From Enoplosus armatus (lineage: Eukaryota > Chordata > Actinopteri > Centrarchiformes > Enoplosidae), in assembly GCF_043641665.1 (NCBI RefSeq), contig NC_092200.1:14965694-15029693 (forward strand): a stretch of 64,000 nt of DNA. The letters are read 5' to 3'. The notes under the pieces are model-generated. The model searched no databases. It was not told where the DNA came from and saw only the letters and a list, made by a program, of their open reading frames with translations. Positions 22,301 to 40,900 of the stretch are shown one piece after another. The translations under genes and the position numbers were made by a program. Every line of letters begins with the position of its first letter. Position 1 is the stretch's first letter.

Positions 22301-23689
22301 TTATTTTGCATTGAAGAGCTTAAGGAGTTGTCTGCCAGGAGCTGATGTGGTTTCTTGCTTGTCTGAAAACCTTTTTCAGCTTTCATTAGACTTTTATATA
22401 GATGATACAATCCGTTGGTAGGTAACTGTCTGGCACAGATGCCATATTAAAAGATGAGAGATGCTGTGAACACACACCTACACATGCACACACAGCCACT
22501 TAGAAATAATAATAATTTAAAAAAACATGCTTGAGGTTTTTGTATTTCACATCACTGTTTCCACCAGGGGCCAAATTAAAGATGACACCCTCTAACTAGG
22601 TACATGTCAACACAAACAAAGCAAACAGCTAGCCACACGACTGCCACAACAAGTCGTTAGTTGTGACGCTGCATGTTTCACGTTTGAAGCAGGCGGGTGG
22701 TTGTCAGAGCTGATGGACTGGAAATAAAGAAAGTAAGTCCACTGATGATGGATGTGAATCGTTTGTACCAGCAGCAGGGTAAATATATGGCTCTTTCTTC
22801 TCGGACGCAGAGCGATGTTAGACAGTTTGAGCCTGTGTGAGGCTATAATGAGTTTTCTGTCACTTTCTTTTAATATATGGTATGGCAGGCACATTTTGTG
22901 AATAATTCATCTGAGCTTATGTTTGTCAGGCAAGTGAATTCATCCTGTTGATTAGTAATAAGATGTCTAAGTACTGTCATTGACAGATAACCCACCAGTT
23001 ACCTCTGAACAATTTCCTGTTCTCGTATTGTGCTGTGTTGCCCTTTTCTGGCCTCTAGTCTAGTTCATTCCAAAAAAGACACATCAACACAGGTAATATT
23101 AATATGTATAATTATGAAATGCTTAAAATCACTGTCATTTTATATATGATTATGACTCTTTAAACCGACTTTCCCTTCTTTGGAGCTCTTTTTCGCTCCT
23201 CTGGGTGAATGCATCTCAGTTAATAATAGTCTAGGCATAATTACAGGAGTTGAGACATGATGTTGAAACTACCAGGGGCATAGTTACGGCCCTTTCCCTC
23301 TATTCCCCTTATGATTACTCTAATTACAGCCAAAGCGGTCTCCAAATCAGATGCATATCACTGGATGAAAGCTGAAAGGCTGGACTGAAAGAATGAAAGA
23401 CATTTGTGGTCTCTATAAATGTATACTGCGCTCAGTCAACCAGAGAGATTATTATGGGCTATGCTTGTTAATTTCTTACTAGCCAAGATAAAATCTAATA
23501 TAACTTATTCAGTAGCTTTAACCAGAGAAGCCGATTTCGACTGATGTTGAAGTATTAGAGCAGAGTTTGGTATAAGTTACCTAAAGCTTAAAGTATTCCA
23601 TTACAACACACCAACACACATTTATTTTGTAACTACTGGCAATGTTTTTGTTTTGGGGTATTTGGGGCTTTTTTGTGTAGAACTGGGCA
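19306..23689. other. olfm3 intron 1, first part, no exon seen
   Basis: No recognisable alternative olfm3 first exon or other gene. Octamer motifs occur at 21087-21094 and 21506-21513. The long plus frame at 20876-21256 has no protein motifs. Confidence 0.5.
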
Positions 23690-24345
23690 ACTGACTGTTC
23701 ACTAAAAAACAGTCCCCCATAGTTACCGTTGCTAAGACAAAATTTGTATTGTTTAAACAATTGGTCCTTGATTTTTCATTATATAGCCGGCAAGTGTCAA
23801 ATTTCCCAGCTGAAAATAACAATTGTGATCAGCTTCAGCCAGCTAATTGAGCTAATATTAGCGGGTTAAAAGCACAGCTGTGTTGCTGGAGTGTAAACTT
23901 CCCCAAATCCAGCAGAGCAGGACGGAGCATCCAGGATGGGCCTCCATACAGCGTGGAAAATACTGCACAGTGGATGTGCTAGTTTTTTTTTTTAACATAA
24001 CTTATAACCCGACAAACAAATGTAGTTACTTAAAGGTGTGCTCTCAGTTACTATTGTAGGAAGTAACCAAGCGAGCTGGGCATTCTAACTAATGCAACCT
24101 ATGTTAGAGCAGGTAAACACACCATTTTATCCATTCCTTACACTTTTACTCTCGTGTCTTCGGTTTTGGAAGGGCTAGAAAAAAAGACGCCACCCTCCAC
24201 ACACTTTAAATGTCAAGTATCACTCTTACTACAGCCCTGTGCACACCGCTTCAACATGTGGCGAAATCCAAAGCTTGACAGACCTGCGGTGCCTAGTTAT
24301 GGTTGCTAACCTCTTGGGGGAGGGTATATAGCAAATGGGCAATTG
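23690..24345 (+). repeat. dispersed repeat, copy 2 (pair with 9270-10020)
   Basis: Diverged but collinear with 9270-10020 over about 650-750 bases. Shared blocks include CAGCTAATTGAGCTAATATTAG, TTAGAGCAGGTAAACACACC, TTCGGTTTTGGA and GAAATCCAAAGCTTGACAG. It lies inside olfm3 intron 1 in the sense orientation. No open frame is conserved between the two copies. Confidence 0.7.
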
Positions 24346-27300
24346 CAGATTTCCAGTGCAGCTACTGTACAATAGAGATCCATACCGGTCTAAAATATAA
24401 ATTGTAAAAACACATACAGTGATAACTGCAATGTACTAGAGGAGAGGTGACCAATTACCTCATCAGCAGTAGCCTCAGACAACATGAAAGAGTCCACAAA
24501 GTAGTTAGCCAGTTAACTACTGTATATTAACAGTTCATGCCCATACATGCTGCTTTTATTTTAAGCAACAACTTTAGGAATATTCTCTCAAGGTGGCTGA
24601 AAAATCACTAACCGAAGTAATTAAAAGTATAGAAAGTAAGTCTAAGGAAAGTAGTTAGAGCAAATAAATTGCAATATAACTTCAAAGAACCCCCTGGCAT
24701 GCACTGAATATACTAATGTGATGGTATCTAAGAGTCTAAAGCAGTATTCTGATGGTATAGTAGATCCTATAATTGCAATTATTGCATATTGCCCTGCTGA
24801 TTCCAAACCAGTGCGAACACATACATCCTTAAGTTATGCATAATCTTATTTTCAGCACACTCCTCTGCTTCTACATCAGACTGGAGGCTGAAGTGGAGAG
24901 TCTTCTGCTGCTGCTTCAACAACCCAACATACTGACACCATTGCAGAGCATAATTAGAAGGAGAGAAAATTCAAAGGTTACTAAAGAGCAAGAAATAATC
25001 AGGTGAACCAACTTTGCTGCAACATTTTGTAAAACGTCATTAATATGGCAGGAATGTCCTTTTCCAAGATTCAAAAACTGTTGAGAGTTTCTTACAATAC
25101 TAATGAGCATGCTCTTACTTTACAAACACTTAACACTGAGAAGCTGTCGAGACATGTGCATGTTGATGGCACAGATTAGATTTGGGCATCAATTAAAGAA
25201 GGGTTCTTATCCCAGCAGACTGCTCCACTAGAATTACCAACATAATAAGAAAAAATTCCAATTACAGGGCCTCCTCGGGTAAAACCTATCCCAAAAGAGT
25301 GATGCATAAGACCAGGGTGCTTAGAATTTTCTGAAATACACCAGTCTTATCATGCTATGTTTTAATGTTGGCATTACATTGATTTACTCCACTAACAATC
25401 TGGTGTTGAGTGTGGACACTTCTATACTGACAAGGAATAAAAGTACAAAGGTTCCCATCATAGCTTGAGACATCTTCAACCTGACTTTCTGATCACTCGA
25501 TATTTCAGCACACCGCGAAATACGTCAGTCACAGCTGCTTAGCATTCTGCTTGTGTACGCATGTGCCATTCAGTGTGGCCCTGGAGCTGTCCACTGGCTT
25601 TACGCCGACGATAATGTTTGTTGACTGTTTCATTATCATCCTCTGTGGTGCTTTTGACTGACACGTCGTCTTGTTCAGTCAGAAAAGTCATCGAAGCACA
25701 CCCTAGAGAAGAAGTGTGAGGGTGTGAACCAGATAATGCTGTAGCTCATTCAAAGACTGGGCAGAATGTGACGGGCTGCTGCAAAATTATCTATTCAATC
25801 TTCCCCCTCGCCGGGGTCAAAACAGGCAAGAAGGTGTTACACCTCTAGGAAATTAATCTCCCTGCGCCTTTCATCAGTCACATCTGAAAGAAAGGATCGC
25901 CTCCTCTTTTGCTGTGTCTTTTCTCCCTCTCTCTTCCCCTCTATAGTGTGCAGCATCTTTTTGTCAGTATCTGACTGGAACCTCTCTGGTCGCAGGATTA
26001 TAGCTGCCAGGATTGCTGTTGCTGCTGTGTTTAGGGATGTTTCCATTTGTCATTGCTGTCATAGATGTCTGCATCAGTCAGTCTGGTTACAGAGCTGGCT
26101 GCACATGCAAGTTCATCTTCCCCTGCCATTAGAGCTGAAATGTTAACTCATTTAAACAGTATGAACATCAGTTACAGCACTGACATGCGCATTCCACTTC
26201 ACTTGCCTCCAATACTCTGGTGGGTTTTTGTTTGGACAGGTTGATAGATGACTGGATAGATAGCATCTGTTTAGGTCTCTGTCTTGTGGCAGGCAGGACG
26301 GCAGCATTACTGTGATATGAGATTTAGCTTTATTGGCATCACTGGCACCTGGATTTGTTTTTTAAACAGGTTTTAACATCACACAATGCTAATTATATCC
26401 TGCTAATCCAAGTTTAGAAATAGAAGTAGATACAGGACAAATTCCCAACTCATTTGTTTTGCCTGTCTGATAACAGATCATCTAAGCGAGACTTCAGCGC
26501 TGTGAAAACAACTTAACTGACAATTGTGATAATGGTGAGTTGTAAAGGCATGTGTGTTTGAGAGATATTTCCAGTCTATCACCTTATACCTCCATTCTCC
26601 GTTTTGACTGAAAGCCTCGGGGATGAAGGTGCTACTTGAGACATTGCCAGCTGAGAGTAAACTTCATATTGTCCCACTTCCATATGTTACGCTACAGTAA
26701 CAAAACAATGGTAATGGCTACTTAGAATTAGACTATTTATGTCCATTTGTTGCCTCTCTGCAGCTCCAGCTGATTCTGTTGAGGAGGTTGTCTACCTCTA
26801 ACGCTGTTTGTCCGGACTATATTTATAACAGATTGATTTCTGTCACTGCCACTGACAATCCTTAAATTTTTTTTGCGGTAGCTTTTCACTTTTGGTATCC
26901 ATGTGGGGAGTTTTTCTCACGTTGCCAATCTAATACTGCTGCAGCACTGCAAATGGAGTCAGCCATCATGAAACTGGCAAAAGAAATTAGATCTAGAGAC
27001 CAAGGCTGTACTCAGCAGGGTGAAGATTAATTTACGGTAAAGACAGTCAGCCACAGAATATGGAGTTGTTGTGAATGAGTCCAACTAGTTTTGCATGTAG
27101 CAAAATATCCTCTATCAAATTGTAAGTGCTGGATGTTACAAAAATGTTATTCAGGTGAAATAAAGAAAATATTCTAAAGTAAAAAAAACAAATCATTTAG
27201 AATATCCTCAGAATAAGACCTACTAATCGTCCTAAAATTGGTAACATTTATAGAAAAAGAATGCAAAGCAAAAGGACAAGAGGCCAAAGGAAGTTCCTCT

Positions 27301-28449
27301 AAAAAGAAAAGTAAAGCAGGAAGCAACACAACCTAATATTCCTCCCCTGTAATCGTAAATGGCCCACGGACACGGGTGAGGGCACAGGAAGTGATTCGGA
27401 TCTCATGACAGCGGCTAACTCTCCCTGACATCATTCACTAACTCAGTCTTAACCATGTTGCCCATATTAACCTATCCGTTCACTTTCACTCCTTCATCAA
27501 CCCACTATCTCTCTCCCTCAATCATGCAGAAAGGTTGATGAGGACAAAGTTAATGGTAAGTGTGTAGTCGCAAAAGTAAAATACATGTTGATGACAGAAT
27601 AACAAACAGAGAAGAGATTCAATTAGGTGTGTAATAGGTAGGATACCTGTCTGCTGTGAAGAGCATATCTTCCACAGGGAGGAATTCATCACCATTATTG
27701 TTACGCTTTGTAGGTGTGCTGTTGACTCTGCAAGTTTTTACTTTATGAGCCATGATTTGAAAGTTAAGTCTACCTCTTCACAGGATGCCAGTTGTGATGC
27801 ACATCATTTTCTTGACAAGAGAATGGGCCCTATCACTTAAACTTAAACTGTTTACTACCAAAACTTAACCAATACTGTTGGTAACACAATATCTACTATT
27901 TCAATTTAACATCTTTAACAAATGTACTTACTGACAATGTGGAAGTCCAACAAACAGGCAACTCTGCCGGTCTTAGTTTGTAAAATACGTTTTTCATTTG
28001 AAACTTTTCCTACAGGTTTTCTAAATGGTTCTAGAAGCAAATTTGAGTAAAGAAAAGAAAGTGGCCAGGTTCGCCAGGGTGGGTGGATTTAGACATGAGG
28101 TGAGATCAGGAAGAATACATTATCTTACATTATAGGTGGGTATGTTAGAGGCTGTGGCAATCATGTCCAATCACAAATGTCATCGCCTTTAAACGCAGGG
28201 CTCTCCCCGTCTTGATGCACTTACAGTTTGGTGATCCTGTAGAGAGTTTTCCTCAGAGGAAGATGATTGTCTTTTGGAAGATGTTAATTCTCCTCCCACT
28301 GGTGCATGGCGAGTCACCAAGATACCATGGCAACACAGTGAGGGAAATAACCTGACGCTGTGTTTCGCACTGTGCGCTGACACCATCATATAGCCCTTAA
28401 AGTCTACACTAATGCTACAGCAGTTCTGTGCGGCTGGACTTAGACACAT
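24346..28449. other. olfm3 intron 1, middle part, no exon seen
   Basis: Non-coding. The frames at 25837-26146 are on opposite strands of the same segment and lack motifs. No splice-bounded coding segment with olfactomedin similarity was found. Confidence 0.45.
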
Positions 28450-28860
28450 CTTAATGTTAGCATGCTAACGTCAGGATACTGAAAATGCTAAGATGCTGAC
28501 ATGCTATCATTTGCTTATTAGCAAGTCCAGCTGAGGCTGAAGGGAATGTCATTTGTTTGGGAAAGGAAAGGTTAAGAGATCACCAAAGTTATTAGAATTA
28601 ATCTTGAGGGGGACATAAATGTCTGTGCAAAATGTAGCTGCAATCCATCCAATGATGCATTTTGCATTTTGCTCAAGACAAGCTCATGGTGATGCCATAG
28701 GAAGAGTCAGGGGGTCACCAAAGTCAAGTGACTCATTGTCTAGGAACCGTGAATGTCTGTACAGTCCATCCAATAGTTGCTGAAATATTTTAGTCTGGAC
28801 CAAAGTGGTGAAAAGATGGACCAACTGACATCTCATGCTTTTATAGCCATGCTGCTGACT
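28450..28860 (+). repeat. dispersed fish repeat with TTAGCATGCTAA motifs
   Basis: Starts with ATGTTAGCATGCTAACGTC and continues with ATGCTAAGATGCTGACATGC, TGGTGATGCCATAGGAAG, TCAGGGGGTCACCAAAGTCA, GAATGTCTGTACAGTCCATC, CAATAGTTGCTGAAATATTT and GTCTGGACCAAAGTGGTG. This order is that of a repeat widely spread in percomorph genomes. It is non-coding and lies in olfm3 intron 1. Shorter relatives are at 18080-18215, 47335-47500 and about 56925-56960. Confidence 0.7.
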
Positions 28861-33037
<4,177 letters not shown>

Positions 33038-33321
33038 TAACACAGGATTGCTGCTGCTAGGCTTTGCCACGTTTGTTCTTTTATAACAATAGCCTGTTAT
33101 ATATTCAGGCGCACACACATGCTCACCAGGGAAAGCCCATCAATGTGCCTTTCAATTAGTTGCAGTGAAAGGCAGATAGGAGAGAAGGGAAGGCATCATC
33201 TATTCACTTGCCGAGTTAACTGTACTATACTTTACTATACTATATCATACTACTAAAGGTCCACTTTGTTCATGATAACGCTGTTTGAGGCGATTATTTA
33301 TTATTGCTTGTTTTATTCTAG

Positions 33322-33495
<174 letters not shown>

Positions 33496-33603
33496 TAATC
33501 ATAGCCTGGTTTAATCAAATGTTCACTGGATCTTTTCTGTTTAGGTTTTATGGATTTGCCTGACTTGTTTTTATGCAACATTGATCGCACAAATTCCATT
33601 TAG

Positions 33604-34084
33604 AGGATCGACACCACTCTGATGTCTGCATGGTAAATATAAGGCCACAGCTAGCAGCTGGTTATCTTAGCTTAGCATAAATACTGGAAATGGGGAAATT
33701 GCTGGACTGGCTCTGTGACAACAATTTCTTTAAGTCTTGTCATCACAAAGAGGTTGTCAGGCAACCAGTGGGGACTTCAGGAAGTCGCTGCTCCCAGCCA
33801 AGAAATAGTACGGCACATAGCTCCCCCTAAAATCACAACTCACACTTTTTGTGCAAATGAAACAAACGTGATACAATGTGCGCTTGTGTGAGCTTTAGAG
33901 TGGTGCTGGTAGGCAGATTTCGTTACCTTTGGACAATGCCATGTTTGCAGTTTTCCCGTTTCCAGTCTTTATGCTATGCTAAGCTAAGCTGATGGTGCTA
34001 CCTACATATTTAATGCACTGACATGAGAGTGGTATCAATCTTCTCATCAGACTCTTGGCAAGAAAGTGTATTTTCATATACCTA
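33604..34084. mobile_element. foldback MITE-like element, copy C, in olfm3 intron 3
   Basis: About 480 bases share the family signatures of copies A and B. The left arm is in inverse (ACACCACTCTGATGTCTG, GGTTATCTTAGCTTAGCATAAA). The centre has AGTCGCTGCTCCCAGCCAAG, the inverse of the CTTGGCCG...CAGTAACTTCC centre of copy B. The right arm has TTTCCAGTCTTTATGCTATGC, TGAGAGTGGTATCAATCTTC and CTTGGCAAGAAAG. Both termini are decayed. It has no coding capacity and should be spliced out with the intron. Confidence 0.75.
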
Positions 34085-34583
34085 ATACCTTCATATCAGC
34101 ACAATTTTCAGGTGGCTGTGCTAAGTGCAATATAAGTTATTTTTCAGTGTGCAGCAGTTGTGGGCATATGAAAATAAAAAATATATACACAACAAAATAT
34201 TTAGAAGCTCTGTAATTCAGAAAGCGCTTACAATGTTTGGCTTTTTCAGAGGCTGTTGTGCTGCTGCAGTTGCCCAGTGTGGATTGTACTGGACAGCTGG
34301 TATGGGAGTAGGAATATCTCTGGTGTGGCAAGTTGCAAAACACTGAATGAGATGGAAAAGATAACTGTGTGGAACAACCACTAGCATGGCAAGGACATCA
34401 GAAATAAAACTATGGTTTAAGAAGAGAAAGCTGACCACCAACAAATCTGAACATCAATGGATAAATGAATGAATGAATGGTTCATTGCTTCATGGTTGGC
34501 TAATAGTTCCATTAGGCACTTCATTCAGCACATAATGATTGACTGAAGGTCAGTCTGTTTTCTCATGATGAATAATATGGTAA

Positions 34584-34626
34584 CTTACTGTCACTTGAGA
34601 CTGCATATGTCTCAAGTGACAGTAAG
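34584..34626. repeat. perfect hairpin (18-bp arms, 7-base loop) in olfm3 intron 3
   Basis: The arm at 34584-34601 (begins CTTACTGTCACTTGAG) is the exact reverse complement of 34609-34626, with the loop TGCATAT between them. It lies 194 bases before exon 4. The stem is shorter than a typical microRNA precursor. Confidence 0.9.
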
Positions 34627-34697
34627 GAGCAGCAAGGATGTATATATAATATATAAATCAGTTTAGGGTAATGTATAGTAATGTTAACAAGTACTGA

Positions 34698-35072
<375 letters not shown>

Positions 35073-36036
35073 TAAATTGTCACAGCCATATCACTGTCAG
35101 AGCGAGTCTTTTTGTCCTCATTATATACTGTTGTTTTGCTGTTGCTGAAGAAAATAACCATAGGGGAAAAAGATTAAAAATAAAACAATACTCTATAGCC
35201 TGGCTTCTTTGGGGTTTTGAAGTGTAAGACCACAAACAAGTGTGGTCTGTGTTCATTAAAAGGTGCCTATAAACAGCAGGTTACTTTTCGAAGCCTACTT
35301 TCATGTGCTGTAATGCTTTTCTGTGCTGTTTTGCCCTTACATCCCACACCAAAATTTGTTTCCTTTAAAAAACATGTTTGATGGCAATGTGTTTTCACCT
35401 CCATCTCATGCCCATGAAGAAAAGAAGCAATTTGTTTCTATTTTTGTGGACTGTTTGGTGTATTGGCAGCTTTTGGTTCTTCAAACCTTAAAATGTTCCA
35501 ACATCTTTTAAAGAAGGCTTCTGATAGTCACATATGGTACCTAATTTCCTCATAATGGGCAGAAAAGAGGGTTGTTTGTGGACTTAATATCTACAACTAC
35601 AGCATCCACTAATTCTACAGGGAAGTTGTCAGGCTATTCATTAGTCAGCAGACCCCATTTATTAGATATATTTCCTGTACAATCATCAGTGGCTAAATAA
35701 TACAGATTGAAGACAAAATTACAATAAACTATTAGAGATATATATTAATATGTTGACTCTTGTATTTTATGTTAGAGTTTTTGTGAATGCTATAGATGTG
35801 GGAACTAGGTAAATGGCAGTGGTAGAGTTTGTATGAAAGGTGAAGCTTATTCCAGATACACTGCTGCTGCACTACATTTTCATTTCATTGTAATTAAAGA
35901 TTATAAAATCTGTAGTAAATTACAAAAGTAATCCTCTTGTAACTAAAGATTTAATGATACATGAGGTCTGTATATACATAAGTAAATAATATGGAAATAA
36001 TATAGGCTAGGCATGAGAATGCTGAGTTGCCTTTAG

Positions 36037-36486
<450 letters not shown>

Positions 36487-36663
36487 TAGTGATGTTTCTA
36501 ATTTTTGAATTGCTTTGCTTTTTTATAGAAGCATTTAAAGGTGATTATTTTATTTTATTTTAGAAAAGTTAGAAAGCCATTTATTCTGATGGTTGACATT
36601 ATCAGGTTATATCAGAAGTCAGCTGTTCCTCACTACCCATTCTCTTCATCCTCTCTGATGTAG

Positions 36664-37341
<678 letters not shown>

Positions 37342-37990
37342 ACATGATAATTTTCCAACCACAACTAAAGCACCATCAATTGTGATACAAGGACCACCTA
37401 ATTAACCGTGTTTTCTTTTGTCAAAAATGGACTAAGGTGTCTTTACTTGCCACTACTTGAACTTTTCTAATTCGTGGCGCTGCATTCTTGGCTGAGCTGA
37501 GCATGGACACCAATGACTTGATACCTTGCTGGAAAACATGTTATACATTTTTTACACTTTCCATTGCTGCTGATCAGACTGGTATGCCTTATTTGCTATA
37601 TGTTGGGTCTGCCAGCCAAAGACTCTTGATAGCTTTTGCATGAATGTCCACATTTTGTCTGCAGTGATTTCTTATAATATAGCTGTGTTTTTGTTGCAAA
37701 TCTGTTTTGTCCTGTGTTTAAATTTTTGTCGATTTAAAAGTATTTAAACCTTAAAGGCAACCTCTCCTACATATTTGCTACCATGTAAAGCTAGCTAATT
37801 ATGATATATAGTAGCCATTCTTTTAAAGATTGGCCTGTAAAATATTGCTGTTAAGTATGTCTCCGTGGAAGAAGAACATTTGTATTTTTTATAAAACAAA
37901 ACTATGGGATAATATCTGTGCATTTTCATGAAAATTTAAATATTGTACATTTCATTAAAATGGTTTTGGCTGTTAAAATTCATGTCTGCC
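37342..37990 (+). other. olfm3: olfm3 3' UTR (extent uncertain)
   Basis: Non-coding AT-rich sequence after the stop. The first poly(A)-signal variant, ATTAAA at 37954-37959, is followed by a T/G-rich stretch, so an end near 37975-37990 is possible. A canonical AATAAA at 38659-38664 would give a longer form. Sequence alone cannot decide between them. Confidence 0.45.
37954..37959 (+). terminator. olfm3: candidate poly(A) signal ATTAAA
   Basis: The most common variant hexamer, about 610 bases after the stop codon, with GT-rich sequence (TGGTTTTGGCTGTT) downstream. An alternative AATAAA lies at 38659-38664. Confidence 0.4.
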
Positions 37991-37999
37991 ATGATCTGA

Positions 38000-40900
38000 T
38001 GGAGAAACAATCAGCTCTCTGGGGGCCATTCTATGATTTCAGCCTATTCTTTAAATCTATCAAAATAAGGGCACTGATGAAGAGATATTGGTAACCGATG
38101 ATGATCATGGTCATGACGGTATCTCGCAGAAAGGGAGGGATTTTCTTGCACTCAACATGAGGCTTTCTGATGGCTTGAATCATCCTTTGGCATTTCAATC
38201 AGCATGTAGTGGCAATGAATTGCTGAGATGATTCACAGTGTTCACTATAATTTCCTTCTCCTCACCTTCCTGTCTCTATCTTCAATAACAAGGAGATGCT
38301 TAGTTTACGGCGCCTGATGGTAGGCTTTGAATATGTCACAGTGTGATCCATCTTTTTTATGGGTAAACAGTCACGTTTTCATGCACATATAATGAAACGC
38401 CTGAGGCAAAGTACATTTGCATGCACACTCATGAACGAACACAGACGCACAGTTGGAGGTGGGCTGTAATCTGTTCATTTCATCAACCTCCATCAGCAAT
38501 CACAGGGAACTCCAACACCAGTGACTGGCCTCTGACACAACCAACAATGGCCTTTCATTTAAATGAAGCAGAAATTTAGATTTTCACTAACAAAAGCAGC
38601 AAGTTAACTAATTAGAGAAGAGATTCAATTAAAGATAATGTATCACCGTAGTAGCTGCAATAAAAATACAGCTTTGTAATTATCTATCTTACATCTGTGG
38701 GTGGAAAGTACAGATGTATATGTGACTTATTAACTCAGAGTCTATGGGTTTAACAATATCACATGATAATGTCATTGGGTTTTTTTAAACAGCCCTCACT
38801 GCTCTCCTCCCTCATTTATTGATTTCCCATCCTAGGGATCAAGGCTGCAAGTGTCACTCAGTAAAAGCACATGCGTCCCATTGTATCCCAAACTCCACCT
38901 CTAACAACAACGACAAAACAAAGACCAAAAACTTTCCAACAGCGGGTCTTTATTACATCAAAAAATGTCTCATGCAGAGTTCGATTACGACTGATCTTCC
39001 CTCCCTTCCTTTCTGTAAACAGCACATGGCTGTTTGGATGGCTGGGCGCTTATTCATAGAAATAAGAGCATGAGATCAGAGTCTGCATGTTTGACCACAC
39101 ACGTCTTTATCTGTGCTCAGCAGCTGTCACAGGACACACAGCACGGGCTGGATATGCTCCAGCAGTTGCTGTATCAGGCTATATCAGAACAGGCCTTCTG
39201 TCAAACAAGTGATCAAATTTCACAATAAAACCAAAAACCGCAAAATGTATAGTGTTAGAATTGGCTGATGGTGTTGCCAGAAGTGGGACCATTAAGGCAG
39301 CACATATTAGTAAAAACTACTCTTTGATATGACTGGGTTTACAAAAAGCATGTCTCATTACAAATACCTGTCACAAACCCCATGTATGCACACACAACAC
39401 ACACGCAGCACATTTACAGTACATTAGTCTCACACTCTTTGCACATCTGCATATTTAGTAATGTCCTTCAATATACATTTTCTCACAAGTAATGACTTGT
39501 TTCACATTGTTCATTGTTGCATTAATGTTCATCGTGTGTTCTCTTTCGCTTTCTCATAGTCGTGTGAAGGATTTGTGGAATCGAAATCAAACTCATTGTG
39601 CACCACAACGGTGCTTTCTGGTGTATTCTAACAGAGAGGATCAACTGGGATTTTTCTGCTGTTCCTTTTCATTGATCCAGAGGTGGCCTTGCAGGGCTGC
39701 TGCACACTGTTCCATTTCAGCTAAATTAATGGAAGTTCCGAAGAAAAGTCATTTTGTTCACATGCTGTAATGACAAGGTGGTACCTGTCAATAATCCTAC
39801 TGAGCTCATAATTGATTTCAAATTCACATCATAAACCAGGGTGCCTGTAAACTTCTCCCTTGAATTCCCTGTAAAACTTTTACCTTGAAGGGCTTCTGCT
39901 CAGTTTTATGCATTTCTTTGTTATTTGTGTCACCTGCCCAGATTTGATTGCTCGGGGCCTTATGTTGTATGCCAATTCCCTCAGAAGCTGAGAAGCTAAA
40001 ATGAGGGTGCGCCGCACTTCTGCGAGACAGTAATTTCCTTGAAGGAAAGGAGGCAGGAAACTACTGCCAGAACTAGTTGACGTTCATGTAACAAAACGTA
40101 ACTTCTATCTTGGATGACACAGAAGAGGCTAAAGTTTCTTTGATAAATTCTAATTGTATTGCAAAATCCCACCCTTCATCTCCCCAATGCCCTAATGTAA
40201 TACACGTTTTATGAGAGACGTCCACAGCCACTTCAACAAAGTTAGAGTTTACGGTCCAAATCAAATGCTAATTTCTGTCTTGTGGATAGATCTCTCTCAC
40301 CCTTCCTCCCGCTCTCTACCTGTCTCTCTATTGTGTGAGTTTCACTGCCGTGAAAAAAGGCTGGAAAATTACCCACCATGGGAGTAATGACCTCAGAGCA
40401 CGGTCAGTCGCTGTAGCAGATAATTATCATGTCACCCGAGTAAAAGTTGTGTCTATTAATTTGACATGCCTTGACATGGCATGATGGAGCAAGGAAATTA
40501 TCTGTTGCTGAAAGGGGACCGAGAGGTTGAATGGAAAAACAGGGCAAATTATCATATTACATTGCTTACATCCCTCTAGCTATTACTGTATAGATGGATT
40601 GCCTGCAAGTGTTTTCCACAGGATGCTGCATTACCCTTGTTTAACACTAAATAGGCCAAAAAGCAGTAAATCAATGGCTGGTAAACATTTTCATAGCTTT
40701 CAGTATCTCTGTCAGTTCTCCTCAACACGTTTTCTGTACAAATCCTTGGTACATTTTCACAATCAGTTAGAATTACATAAACACTCTTTTCATATAGTTT
40801 CTTTGGCTCTTCTTAGACACTGGCATTCCTAGAATTAAGATTAGTATGTAGTTATAGTTGCTAAGCTATTGCTGTTGGGAGGGGTTTGGCACGGTAAATC

